Below are positions 53,274 to 62,379 of a stretch of 64,000 nucleotides of DNA, piece by piece. The stretch covers positions 4,301,501 through 4,365,500 of the forward strand of contig NZ_AP024488.1 of NCBI RefSeq assembly GCF_021654575.1. The letters run 5' to 3'. The position numbers were made by a program, and so were the translations under genes. Every line of letters starts with the position of its first letter. The first letter of the stretch is position 1. Below the pieces are notes generated by a model. That model was not told where the DNA came from and did not search any database. It saw only the letters and a list, made by a program, of their open reading frames with translations. This stretch comes from Desulfoluna limicola. GTDB lineage: Bacteria > Desulfobacterota > Desulfobacteria > Desulfobacterales > Desulfolunaceae.

Positions 53274-55424
53274 CTAAGACGCTTCAGCCCAGGCAACGTC
53301 CTCCTTACCTTCCAGCCCGGCCTGTGCCAGGAGCCCTTCAAAGGCTTCATGAAACCGGGTGATCTCCTTTACGTGATCATCGGCGATGCTGTCCTGTGCG
53401 CCGATGCAACCGGCGAGGTGATCGACCTGCTTTCGAAACCATCCGACCCGTTGGGCCACGTTCCGCACCTCGTCACGGGTGGAGTGCGACAAGGCTTTTA
53501 TCTCCCGGGCGATCACCTGGAACCCCTGCCCCGAGCCATGGAGTCGGGCAGCCTCAATGGTGGCATTTAAAGAGAGGAGGTTGGTTTCATCTGCAATAGA
53601 CGTGATTACCTCCACCACCTGAATAATCTCACGGGACGCCTGGTTCAGATCCTCGATGCCAACGCTGACACGGTTTCCCGCCGCCATCATGCGACCGATC
53701 CCCTGCATGGCCCCTTCGGAAAGCTGAACAGCCGTCTGCAGGACCTGTTCCAAAACAGCCTGTTTCTCGACGGCCTTTTCCTGTTCTCTGGCCAGCTCCG
53801 CCATGGCGGCAACCGATCGGCCATGCTCCCTCTGGGCTTGTCTTGAGGCCTTCTGCGCCATCTTCTTTTCCACTTCAACGTGTCCTAGAGCCCTCCGGGC
53901 CTCGGCTTCGGCCTCTCGGGCGAGGTGGCTCTGCTCCCTTACCCGATCCATGGCGGTACGCGTTGCATCCAGCAGGTTATTAAACCCAAGGGCCAGCTCG
54001 GCCAGTTCCTCCCCATCTTTTACCGCCACCTTAAGATCCGAGGAGTAATCCTTCGTCACCGTCACATGGTTCATGGCTTCAGTCAGGTTATAAAGGGTCG
54101 AGGTGGCCCCATGCTCGCAGACGTTGAGCCCCAACCGCTCGTCCTCAGCGGAGACCCGAAGCCCCCAGATTGCATGCATCAGTGAAAACGCAGCATAGCT
54201 TATAAAAAAGGACCATCCGAAGCAGACCACAACGCCGAGTCCCTGAACTGCGACCTGCCACAGCCGAGATGTTTCCCCCAGAAGCGCCGGAGAGATAAAG
54301 AGCCCTGCGGCCAGGGTTCCCCAGGCCCCGCACACGCCGTGAACGGCCACGGCACCCACCACATCATCCAGCCGGGCTCTTCTGAGCAGCCATTCGCTGG
54401 CCCCGTAGACCAACACCCCACTGACAACCCCGATACAAGAAGCTCCCAGGGGCGAGACCGACGCACAGCCCGCGGTGATTCCCACAAGCCCCCCCAAAAG
54501 GCCGTTGCAGACCATCTCGGCGCGCCATTTTTTAAGCGGGTCCGCCAGTCGGCTCACCACACCTGAGGCGAAAGCACCCCAACAGGCCGAAAGAAGGGTG
54601 TTGAGCGCGATTCCCGCCACATCAGAGGTGGCCGCAAGGGTGCTTCCGCAGTTAAACCCGAACCAGCCGAAAAAGAGGATAAAGGTGCCAAGGTAGGCCA
54701 TGACAATGGAATGGGAAGAGAAATTGCGGGGATTGCCTTTTTCATCAAAACGGTTGAGCCTGGGCCCCACCACCATCACACCGGCCAGGGCAACCCACCC
54801 ACCCACGGAGTGCACCACCGTGGATCCGGCAAAATCGATGAAGCCAAGTGTCTCAAGCCACCCACTTGCGGTGCCGCGGAGAAGGCCCCCCCAGGCCCAG
54901 TGGCCGAACACCGGATAAACCAGTGCTGAGATGACAAGGGAGATACCGAGATACCCGCCAAACTTGATGCGGCCGGCAACGGCCCCGGACGTAATGGTGG
55001 CAGCGGTACCCGCAAACACCGCCTGAAACACAAAAAAAACGGCACGCCAGGGGTCATCCGCGTTAACCATCAGGTGAGAGGTTCCCACAAGTCCCCAGAG
55101 CGTGTCTCCGAACATCAGGCCAAAGCCCACAAACCAGAACATCAAGGTGGCAATAACAAAGTCGGCCAGGTTCTTTACGGCCACGTTGATGGAGTTTTTC
55201 GCCTCTGTCAGACCACTCTCCAGGCACATAAATCCGGCCTGCATGAAAAACACGAGACCAGCCGCAAGAAGCACCCAGATCATGTTGAGGTGCCCCTGAA
55301 CCATCGCCGCCGTTGAGACGCCCTCGGAAGCCTCACCCCAGGTACCGACATCCACCGCCCCGCTGATCATCAGAAAATAAAGCGCCACCCTGCCAACAAA
55401 CCAACATCTGCTCATACCGGCCAT
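53274..55424 (-). CDS. Ammonium transporter fused to a methyl-accepting chemoreceptor domain
   Basis: A 716-residue fusion. Residues 40-425 are a full Amt/MEP/Rh channel: eleven hydrophobic segments, twin histidines His205 (TVVHSVGGW) and His362 (AVHGVCGAWGTLAAGLF), and the N-terminal signature FFMQAGFMCLESGL. A HAMP-like segment (about 438-495) and a charged coiled coil (495-600) lead to an MCP hairpin tip with TNLLSLNATIEAARLHG and GFQVIAREIKALS (614-646). The C-terminal arm is short. The expected output is CheW/CheA contact, giving an ammonium-sensing receptor. Start is 55424 or the fourth codon. No GlnK/P-II gene is adjacent. Confidence 0.92.
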   Translation of the reverse strand: MAGMSRCWFVGRVALYFLMISGAVDVGTWGEASEGVSTAAMVQGHLNMIWVLLAAGLVFFMQAGFMCLESGLTEAKNSINVAVKNLADFVIATLMFWFVGFGLMFGDTLWGLVGTSHLMVNADDPWRAVFFVFQAVFAGTAATITSGAVAGRIKFGGYLGISLVISALVYPVFGHWAWGGLLRGTASGWLETLGFIDFAGSTVVHSVGGWVALAGVMVVGPRLNRFDEKGNPRNFSSHSIVMAYLGTFILFFGWFGFNCGSTLAATSDVAGIALNTLLSACWGAFASGVVSRLADPLKKWRAEMVCNGLLGGLVGITAGCASVSPLGASCIGVVSGVLVYGASEWLLRRARLDDVVGAVAVHGVCGAWGTLAAGLFISPALLGETSRLWQVAVQGLGVVVCFGWSFFISYAAFSLMHAIWGLRVSAEDERLGLNVCEHGATSTLYNLTEAMNHVTVTKDYSSDLKVAVKDGEELAELALGFNNLLDATRTAMDRVREQSHLAREAEAEARRALGHVEVEKKMAQKASRQAQREHGRSVAAMAELAREQEKAVEKQAVLEQVLQTAVQLSEGAMQGIGRMMAAGNRVSVGIEDLNQASREIIQVVEVITSIADETNLLSLNATIEAARLHGSGQGFQVIAREIKALSHSTRDEVRNVAQRVGWFRKQVDHLAGCIGAQDSIADDHVKEITRFHEAFEGLLAQAGLEGKEDVAWAEAS

Positions 55425-55456
55425 CCCTGCTTGAAGTTTAGAATAGCAGGTGTTAC

Positions 55457-55472
55457 TTCAAAATGTGTGCCG
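55457..55472 (-). promoter_or_regulatory. Possible sigma-54 promoter of the amt-chemoreceptor gene
   Basis: Minus strand CGGCAC-N5-TTGAA about 35-50 bp upstream of the start, close to TGGCAC-N5-TTGCA but with A in place of the C of the -12 GC. Nitrogen control would fit an Amt gene. Weak match. Confidence 0.25.
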
Positions 55473-55644
55473 ACATCGTGAAATCATAAAAAACATCATG
55501 ATCCCTTTTAAATCTCTACAATTAAACATATCGCCCTTACGAATTAACCAGCAGACACAATAACAATTATGTAATCCGCAAACCCCAAAAACACACTTTT
55601 GTCATTAGATTTGTAGGTGCCGGGGATGTACCCATTCAGTTGAT

Positions 55645-55979
55645 GCCTCCGGTGGACCTGCCGGGGCCAGCCCTTTGAAACGTTTGGCAAACAGACCTTG
55701 AGAGCAGTATCGATTGCTTCGCTGATACTGGCAAGCCATATAGGTTGGGCTTAACGATTCTGCAGTTCCCTTCTCCTTAGCCCCAGTGGGGCTAAGGAGA
55801 AGGGAACTGCAACCGGAAAGTTTTGGCGGAGCTTTTTACAAAAAGCGACCCGCCGGAGGCACAGCTGAATCGTTTCAAATGATGTCCGCTTTAAAGGCGA
55901 ATACAATGTGGCCCGAGGAACGAGGGGCAAAGCGCATCCGCAACCTGCTTTCAAGGTGGTGCACCTTGCCGCCGGAGGC
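55645..55979. repeat. Modular palindromic element, copy 20, with a perfect 24-bp hairpin
   Basis: GCCTCCGGTGG, CCTGCCGGGGCC, CAAACAG, linker with CATATAGG, hairpin arms TGCAGTTCCCTTCTCCTT plus AGCCCC with loop AGT (55761-55811), AACCGGAAAGTTTTGGCGG, AAAAAGCGACCCGCCGGAGGC, then a second unit with loop GAGGAACGA (55897-55941), AAGGTG-GTG-CACCTT and CCGCCGGAGGC. The longest copy in the window. The remainder of 55425-56052 shows nothing gene-like. Confidence 0.92.
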
Positions 55980-56052
55980 CGTTTTTGGAGGGCTGAATGG
56001 GGGCGCCATGGTCAAAAAAGCATGGTGATGTGGGGAGGGGATAGCCCCATTG

Positions 56053-57264
56053 TCAGGAACCTATAACTGCTTTCCTTTCTGCTGAAAGGCGTTGGGGCTG
56101 CAGCAGGTGCTCCACAGCTGAGGAGCGAATCGGTTTTTCCTCTGCGGGAACCCAGGGAAGATCAGGCCACCAGATGTCTACGGGTGCGGGGTTCATGGGA
56201 TCAACCGACCCACCAGGCACAGGGGCAACCAGGGTGACCCCGGATTTTTGTGCCGCGACAATGGCGCGTTCCATGGGCTCGGTCCAGACATGGGCGGCAA
56301 GGTTGAAGAGACCCCAGTGGACCGGGAGCATCACCTTTGCCCCCACCAGCTGATGGGCCATCACGGCCTGCTCAGGTCCCATATGGTGATCGAGCCACAG
56401 CGACTCGTAGGCGCCGACCTCCATCACAGAGAGGTCAAAGGGCCCCAGTTTGTCGCCTATGTCCACAAAGCCCTCATGCATGGGGGTGTCTCCCGAGTAG
56501 AACAGAGACCGTGTCGGCCCCTTTATGGCCCACCCTGCCCAGAGGGTTTTGTCAGTATCGGTGAAGAAAAGGGAGCGCCCCGAATTGTGCCGCGCAGGCG
56601 TCGCCGTGAATTCTGTTTGCCCCACCACAGTGCTTTCCCACCAATCAAGTTCCACGATACTCTCCTCTTTTACCCCCCAGTACGCAAGGTGCGACCCAAC
56701 CCCTAAGGGGACAATCCACGTCATGGGTCTGTCTTTCAGAGCCTTTACAGTTGCCATATCCAGGTGGTCGTAATGATCGTGGGAAATCACCACGGCATCG
56801 ATGGGAGGACTATCGCTGAGGTCCATAACAGGCTCAAAAAAACGCTTGGCTCCCATAAAAAATAAGGGGGAGGCCCGCTCTCCCCAGACCGGGTCGATAA
56901 GCACCCGGGTGCCTTCGACCTCCACCAGCAGGGTGGAATGGCCGAACCATGTCACCCTGAGACCTGATACCGGGGACGAGAGAAACTCACGGCCGTCACG
57001 TTTGAGGACAGGGACGTCGCTCTGGGGGATGCTGTAATCTGCAGTTTCGAGGAAGAAACGCTTTGCTGCAGGAAAGGGAGGAACGGGCTGTTGCGCCAAA
57101 ACGTTTTTAAATGCCTTGCCGCTCCATTGACTGGATTGTTTCATGAGCTTAAGGGTTTCGGCGGTGGGCTTCCCGCCCGTGGCGCTGAAGACCGAAAGGC
57201 CAATCGCCAACCCGGCCAAAAGGAAAACGCTGAGGACTGTCAGTGGGAATTTGAGGGTGTTCAC
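56053..57264 (-). CDS. MBL-fold metallo-hydrolase (UlaG/NAPE-PLD-like), membrane-anchored
   Basis: 403 residues from a GTG at 57264, chosen because AGGAG lies 5 bp upstream (a GTG at 57270 is also possible). An N-terminal hydrophobic helix (about 5-27) suggests a signal anchor. Metal ligands are seen in VTWFGHSTLLVEVEG, SHDHYDHLD (HxHxDH), ATPARHNSGR, FYSGDTP and PVHWGLF. The pattern fits the lipid-active NAPE-PLD-like or UlaG-like branches of the beta-lactamase fold, so a periplasmic phosphodiesterase or lactonase is possible. Substrate unknown. Confidence 0.85.
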   Translation of the reverse strand: MNTLKFPLTVLSVFLLAGLAIGLSVFSATGGKPTAETLKLMKQSSQWSGKAFKNVLAQQPVPPFPAAKRFFLETADYSIPQSDVPVLKRDGREFLSSPVSGLRVTWFGHSTLLVEVEGTRVLIDPVWGERASPLFFMGAKRFFEPVMDLSDSPPIDAVVISHDHYDHLDMATVKALKDRPMTWIVPLGVGSHLAYWGVKEESIVELDWWESTVVGQTEFTATPARHNSGRSLFFTDTDKTLWAGWAIKGPTRSLFYSGDTPMHEGFVDIGDKLGPFDLSVMEVGAYESLWLDHHMGPEQAVMAHQLVGAKVMLPVHWGLFNLAAHVWTEPMERAIVAAQKSGVTLVAPVPGGSVDPMNPAPVDIWWPDLPWVPAEEKPIRSSAVEHLLQPQRLSAERKAVIGS

Positions 57265-57310
57265 CGTCACTCCTGTGGAGTGTTTCTTTTGGGCAACGAA
57301 TCAGCCCAAT

Positions 57311-57551
57311 GCCGCCTCCGGCGTCCCTGCTGGAGGCCCGAACACTTAAAAAGCCTGACAAGCAGGCCGTGATTGTCATTTTTCCGGCAACGAGTGATTT
57401 GGGAGCAATACGCGTGAAGCGTATGCCCTTGTGACAAACCTTGAGAGACTTCGCACATGGTGCCAATGCGGGCACAGGCATTCAAAAGAACGACACCCGA
57501 GTCGCATTCGCAACCCCGGGGCCAGGAGATCACCCCCTGACCGCCGGAGGC
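57311..57551. repeat. Modular palindromic element, copy 21 (split)
   Basis: The left part (57311-57370) has GCCTCCGGCG, CCCTGCTGGAGGCC and GACAAGCAGGCC; the right part (57491-57551) has GTCGCATTCGCAACCCCGG, GGCCAGGAGATCACCCCCTG and CCGCCGGAGGC. About 120 bp between them is unrelated. It lies 6 bp from the serB stop. Confidence 0.65.
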
Positions 57552-57556
57552 ATAGT

Positions 57557-58774
57557 CTAAATCAGGGTATCCCGATCCCGCACGCCCACGAGGTAGAGGA
57601 TGCTGTCGAGGCCCAGTGTGGAGATGGACTGGCGGGCCCCCTCCTTCACGACGGGCTTGGCGTGGAAGGCGATGCCGAGGCCGGCAAGGTTCAGCATGGG
57701 CAGGTCGTTGGCGCCGTCACCCACGGCGATAACCTGCTGGAGGTTGATCTCCTCTTTTTCGGCCAGCATCTGGAGGAGTTCGGCCTTTTTGGCCGCGTCC
57801 ACGATGTCCCCCACCACGTTGCCGGTGAGTTTGCCGTCCTTGATCTCCAATTCATTGGCATAGACATAGTCAACGCCGAGTTTCTCCTGGAGAATCCGCC
57901 CGAAATAGGTAAACCCACCGGAGAGGATGGCGGTCTTGTAGCCAAACTGTCGCAGGTTGGCGATGAGGCGCTCGGCCCCGTCGGTCAGGGGAATGCGCTG
58001 GGCCACCTTCTGCATGCTGGACTCTTGCAACCCTTCGAGGAGTTTGAGCCTGCGCCTTAAGCTCTCCTTGAAGTCGATTTCGCCTCTCATGGCCGACTCG
58101 GTGATGGCCACCACCTCATCGCCCACCCCGGCTTCCCTGGCCAGCTCGTCAATGACTTCGGCCTGAATCAGGGTGGAGTCCATGTCAAAGGCCACCATAC
58201 GCCGGTTTCGCCGGTAGGGTGTGTCCTCCTGAAGAGCGATGTCAATGCCCAGGCGTGCGGTGATATCCAGGAACTCTTTTCTGATCACCTCCAGGTTGCT
58301 TGGGTTGCCACGGATGGAGAGTTCAACGCAGGAGGGCTTTTCCACCTTTTCCATATCGGAAATCGGCATGCGGCCAGACAGGCGGGTGATCCCGTCGATG
58401 TTGAGGGCATTGTCTGCCAGGACCCGAGACACCTCGGCCATATGGCGAGCGGTAAGTTTTCGCCCCAGCAGGGTCACGATGTACCGCTTCTTGCCGGAGG
58501 CGGCCACCCAATCCGTGTAGCGATCGTCGCTGATGGGGCGGAACTTCACGTTGATGTCCAGGTCGTGGGCGGCAAAAAGCACCTCTTTGACGATGGGGGC
58601 CGCTTCATGCTCGGAGGGGATGCGAATCAGAATCCCAAGGGAGAGGTTGTCGTGGATCACCGTCTGGCCCATGTCCAGAATCTCCACCTCGTATTCGGCC
58701 AGAATCCCTGTCATTTGTGAGGCAAGGCCGGGCTTGTCCTGGCCGTAGATGTGGATCATGATCAATTCGTGCAT
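57557..58774 (-). CDS. serB: Phosphoserine phosphatase with two N-terminal ACT domains
   Basis: A 405-residue protein. Two ACT-like regions (about 1-85 and 95-185, MHELIMIHIYGQDKPGLAS and RYIVTLLGRKLTARHMAEV) precede a HAD phosphatase domain with the nucleophile motif FDMDST (Asp197, Asp199), LSGGFTYF and VGDGANDLPML. It dephosphorylates L-phosphoserine in serine synthesis; the ACT domains probably bind an amino acid and give feedback control. GGAGC lies upstream of the ATG at 58774; an earlier in-frame ATG (58795) is less likely. Confidence 0.95.
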   Translation of the reverse strand: MHELIMIHIYGQDKPGLASQMTGILAEYEVEILDMGQTVIHDNLSLGILIRIPSEHEAAPIVKEVLFAAHDLDINVKFRPISDDRYTDWVAASGKKRYIVTLLGRKLTARHMAEVSRVLADNALNIDGITRLSGRMPISDMEKVEKPSCVELSIRGNPSNLEVIRKEFLDITARLGIDIALQEDTPYRRNRRMVAFDMDSTLIQAEVIDELAREAGVGDEVVAITESAMRGEIDFKESLRRRLKLLEGLQESSMQKVAQRIPLTDGAERLIANLRQFGYKTAILSGGFTYFGRILQEKLGVDYVYANELEIKDGKLTGNVVGDIVDAAKKAELLQMLAEKEEINLQQVIAVGDGANDLPMLNLAGLGIAFHAKPVVKEGARQSISTLGLDSILYLVGVRDRDTLI

Positions 58775-58903
58775 GCTGCGCTCCGAAAGTTGCAATAGCT
58801 CAAGAGTTTATAAGGCTGGAATCGTCATCCAAAAGATGGCGACTATATAACATCCCTGAAATGTCAAGAAAAGGGGAAGGGTTTGTGAAAAGTTGAAAAC
58901 ATT

Positions 58904-58990
58904 GCCTCCGGAGGCGAGGTGGGGGCACCTCGAAACCCTATGGCGAATGCGTGAAGGTCACCGTGGTGCAATCGCTTTCGGGGCATTCGC
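58904..58990. repeat. Modular palindromic element, copy 22 (diverged)
   Basis: GCCTCCGGAGG, stem GAGGTG-GGGG-CACCTC, then GCGAATGC ... GCATTCGC (58943-58990) with a diverged interior and no conserved loop. Confidence 0.6.
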
Positions 58991-59063
58991 GCGGAGGGTG
59001 AGGCATTGCAACCGTTCTTGAGAAGAGGCCTGTTTCATTTGTTGCGTCACCACAATGCCCCGA

Positions 59064-59165
59064 CGTCGTCTTCCCCGGCTGTCCGGGTAGCCTGAAGCGT
59101 CAGGGGTACCCTTATGGTACGTTTTGTGGTCGTGGTGGCGAATCGAATGACCGGGGACCCATGTT
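59064..59165. repeat. Degenerate GTCTTCCCCGGCT...TGACCGGGG repeat
   Basis: GTCGTCTTCCCCGGCTGTCC and, about 70 bp on, GAATGACCGGGGACCCATGT. Related to 45878-45980 and 6782-6893. The flanking part of the 58775-59375 gap is otherwise empty, apart from a fragment of the main element (CCTCCGGCAGGGCAGCCGAAG near 59309-59328). Confidence 0.45.
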
Positions 59166-59330
59166 TGATAGATGTCACCGGCTGAAGCTTACGTTGACGC
59201 GTGCATGGTCGTTAACCCGACGTCAGCTGGCTGGACGACACCGTCAAAGCCCTGCACGGCCATCAAAACCTGTTTGCCCCCCCATATAAACCCTGGCAAA
59301 GGCTTGGCCTCCGGCAGGGCAGCCGAAGAC

Positions 59331-59362
59331 AAAAAAAGTGCCCCCTGATCAGGAGGCACCTC
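59331..59362 (-). terminator. Terminator of the choice-of-anchor-U protein gene
   Basis: A stem GTGCC(C)CCTGATCAGG(A)GGCAC; on the minus strand it is followed by seven Ts. It starts about 13 bp past the stop codon. Confidence 0.85.
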
Positions 59363-59375
59363 TATCCATGTCGAG

Positions 59376-61550
59376 CTATGGGGTGGCGGTTTTCACAAAG
59401 CACCCGCCACCGGAGGATTTCTTCACCCCCGGGGCTCCCGGGTCCACAATCACCCCGTTTGCCGTGAGGTCGGCGTCGCCCCTCTCCCCATCCACGAGGT
59501 AGAGGGTGATGACATTCCCGTTTATCTTTGCCCCCGTCTCCGTGGTTTCATCGTAGAGAAATTCATACCAGTGGTCTTCGGCGTTCTCTGGAGTCGGGCC
59601 ATACTTATAGTACGTGTCCGGTGCAACCCCCTCTGACAGGGTAAGAGTCACCTCGGTTTTCCCCCCTGCGGCCACGCCATTGACCGTAAACGAGAAGCTT
59701 CCGTGATCAAAATCCACAGCGGATGGCGGGTTGTTCTCCGCTGCGACAGGGGCTGCCGCACACGCACTCAGTGTCGTACTTTCCGAGGCGACCACGGTCA
59801 CATAAGAGGCCCCATCATGGGTCTTCATGGACGTCACATGGTTTTGAAAGCTGTCGGGAACACCGTCGTTGTTGCCGTCACCTCCGTTGGGAGCGCCATT
59901 TTCTTCACCAAGGCTGATACCATCATCATCCACGAGGACCCAGTTCCTTACCTGGCGCTTCTCTTCTTCGCTCATGCCGGAGAGCATGGAGCTATCAGAC
60001 AAACCTCCAATGGCAACGGCTCTCGCCGCGGCCGTCTCCTTGTCCACCTGGGGAACCCCAAAAAACATATAAATCACCGTCTCTCCGGCAGGCACCGTCA
60101 CCGACTCCCAGGTCCAATCAAAGTCACCCTCGACTCGGTTTACGCTGTCTATGGTATCATCACCCGAGGGGCCATCCCAAATATTTGCGAAGGCAAGAAT
60201 CGTGCTGTCACCGTGGGTCACCATCCACGAATCCTCTGGAGCAAGAACGGCATCCCCGCTGGAGGTTTGATACAGCTGGATGCTGCTTAATGCACTCAGC
60301 GCCCCTGAAACCTTGACATCCACCGTGATGGCGTCGCCGCTGGGGTTGGACAGAATATTCAGATAACGGATAAAGTTGCTCTCTTCCGGAACGTAGACTT
60401 TCCGTTTGACCTGAAGCCCTCCCAACGACACAGCTGAAAAATCAACTTCGCGCCCACTGTCCTCAACAGCGTAAGAAGCCGATGAACCATACCTCTCTGC
60501 ATTGACTTCCAGAGCGTAAAAATTTGCCCTTGGTTGAAAGAAACCGTCCTTCATCGGACTGTCAAGCATGCCGTCATAAGAGTACACGGGGTAGGTGACT
60601 CCGGCGCTGTCCGTTACATTCAGCGCGGGCATCGCTGTGCCATAGGCGGCAAAGGCCATTTGAAGGTCTTTTCTCTCTTTGGGAGAGGCGATACCCAAAT
60701 CTGACAAGGGGATAACAAAAGAGTAGACCTTATGCTGGTAGTCCACCTTGTCCGTGTAGGTAAACTCAGGCGCTCCCCACTGCCTCTCTTCCTCCGAGAC
60801 CTTGAACCTCCGAACACCGGTTTTGGTCTTCACAAAAACCGCTGTGTAGTCCTTGCCCCCGTCCATGGTGTTGTCAGGCGTGAAGTCCATTTTTACGTAG
60901 AGGTTCTTCTCATCATTGGAGACCCACCCGTAGGTATAGCCGCTCGGGTGACCAGAGCCACACAGGGAGAACGCCTTGAATAGAGGGGCCTCGCCTTTCG
61001 AATTTAAGCTGTAGGTGTAAAAATCCGACTCCGGGGTCATCTCTTTAAACAGGTTGGAAAGAGGAAAAAGAAACGGGTACTCCGGGATGGTCTCGGCTTC
61101 GATGCGCCCGGCCACCTGGAGGGTGTGCGTCCCCGGAGAAACCTGAAATGCCATCTCCAATGCATGCCCCTCCACCCCGATGGCATCCAGGTCACGCTTT
61201 ACAATTTTACCAAGGTCTGTGTTGGCCTTGACGGGCACCTGGCCGTCGAGGGCCACCGAATCCACATGAGCAGCCCCGCCCCCCGTTTTTTCAAGCCGAA
61301 GACGAACCGGTGACGCTACGACACCGGACAGATCGATCTCGACATCTCTCTGCCGAAAAAAACGATCCATGTCGAGCCGGCCCACTTCCTGCCACCCGCT
61401 ATTCTTTAAAACCGAGACAATGTAAGCACCATTGGCCCGATTGGAATCAAATGCCATCCCACTCGGAGCCGTATCCGGGTTGACGGCCGCCAAAGCCCCC
61501 GCCGCCGCCCCCAAAACCAGAACCAACACCCATGCAAAAAACTGTTTCAT
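59376..61550 (-). CDS. Exported choice-of-anchor-U domain protein
   Basis: A 724-residue protein with signal peptide (1-22, FFAWVLVLVLGAAAGALA). The middle is a long beta-rich region. GGDGNNDGVPDSFQNHV (about 560-577) is a thrombospondin type-3-like calcium repeat, which typically leads into the choice-of-anchor-U domain, here TYYKYGPTPENAEDHWYEFL ... DADLTANGVIVDPGAPG. The C-terminus is SSGGGCFVKTATP; in relatives a Gly-rich stretch and CFIATAAYGS lead into a further membrane or sorting segment, absent here. Probably surface-exposed or secreted. It is a single gene with its own terminator. Confidence 0.85.
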   Translation of the reverse strand: MKQFFAWVLVLVLGAAAGALAAVNPDTAPSGMAFDSNRANGAYIVSVLKNSGWQEVGRLDMDRFFRQRDVEIDLSGVVASPVRLRLEKTGGGAAHVDSVALDGQVPVKANTDLGKIVKRDLDAIGVEGHALEMAFQVSPGTHTLQVAGRIEAETIPEYPFLFPLSNLFKEMTPESDFYTYSLNSKGEAPLFKAFSLCGSGHPSGYTYGWVSNDEKNLYVKMDFTPDNTMDGGKDYTAVFVKTKTGVRRFKVSEEERQWGAPEFTYTDKVDYQHKVYSFVIPLSDLGIASPKERKDLQMAFAAYGTAMPALNVTDSAGVTYPVYSYDGMLDSPMKDGFFQPRANFYALEVNAERYGSSASYAVEDSGREVDFSAVSLGGLQVKRKVYVPEESNFIRYLNILSNPSGDAITVDVKVSGALSALSSIQLYQTSSGDAVLAPEDSWMVTHGDSTILAFANIWDGPSGDDTIDSVNRVEGDFDWTWESVTVPAGETVIYMFFGVPQVDKETAAARAVAIGGLSDSSMLSGMSEEEKRQVRNWVLVDDDGISLGEENGAPNGGDGNNDGVPDSFQNHVTSMKTHDGASYVTVVASESTTLSACAAAPVAAENNPPSAVDFDHGSFSFTVNGVAAGGKTEVTLTLSEGVAPDTYYKYGPTPENAEDHWYEFLYDETTETGAKINGNVITLYLVDGERGDADLTANGVIVDPGAPGVKKSSGGGCFVKTATP

Positions 61551-62090
61551 GACACCGCCTGTCTTAGAAAAGTCAATTCATACCATCACCCCTTGGTATT
61601 CACGGTCCGGCAAACATGTTGGCTCCATGGGGCATCCAACGATGCACGCCACCACAGCCCCGTGCCCTGTGGTTTTAACCACGGACCGCAGCACCACTCA
61701 TTTCTCTTGTAAGGAACAATTAATTGCATACGCGATCATTTAAGCTAGATCAAGGCAGATTTAAAAAAAACCTTAATCATCATAAAACGAGGCAGATAAA
61801 CACCACCTGATTTTAAAACTCACGGAGCACAATCAGACTCAAACGCCAATCAGGCGTTGGTGAAAAAAAGCAGACACACCTTGCTCAAAGTGGGTCAAAT
61901 CACGAGAAACAACCATCGTAACCGAAAAGGCCGAAACCATTCGGTCCCCCCGGACTTCCGACACAGGTATGCGCGAAGGCAAACACGGCCTGAATGAGCA
62001 TTGCCTTTTGACTGGGGGTCGCGGTAGAACAGGGGCAGATCAAAAACAAGAGGATGGCCTCATCAGAAACACCAGGACACAGGAGAGAAA
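61551..62090. other. Intergenic region between divergent genes
   Basis: No supported gene. AT-rich from 61700 to 61880. ACAGGAGAGAAA at its end is the ribosome-binding site of the lipoprotein gene. Promoters for both flanking genes must lie here but were not resolved. Confidence 0.45.
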
Positions 62091-62360
62091 ATGAATCGTC
62101 ATCGACTTTATCAAACAGCCCTTTGCATATTGGCGGCATCGGTTCTGTTTGCCGTCGGATGCAGCAAACTGACCAATGACAATTACAATCAGCTTGAAGT
62201 GGGGATGTCCTACGACGAGGTGGTCTCTCTTATCGGAAAGGCGGATGATTGCGCCAGCACCATGGGCATGAAGAGCTGTACGTGGGGAAACGTTGCAAAG
62301 CATATCAAGGTGCAGTTCGCAGGGGATACGGTGGTCCTTTTCTCCAGCAAGGGGCTTTAG
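62091..62360 (+). CDS. Small lipoprotein with DUF3862/SmpA-like domain
   Basis: An 89-residue protein. The lipoprotein signal peptide ends at Cys24 (FAVGCSKL), followed by a compact domain (TNDNYNQLEVGMSYDEVVSL, IGKADDCASTMGMKSCTWG, VQFAGDTVVLFSSKGL) of the BLIP/SmpA-like fold with GMSYDEV as its signature. Two Cys (DDC, KSC) may form a disulfide. Outer membrane or periplasmic location is likely. Exact role unknown. Confidence 0.85.
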   Translation: MNRHRLYQTALCILAASVLFAVGCSKLTNDNYNQLEVGMSYDEVVSLIGKADDCASTMGMKSCTWGNVAKHIKVQFAGDTVVLFSSKGL

Positions 62361-62379
62361 GCCTGGCCAGGACAATGAT

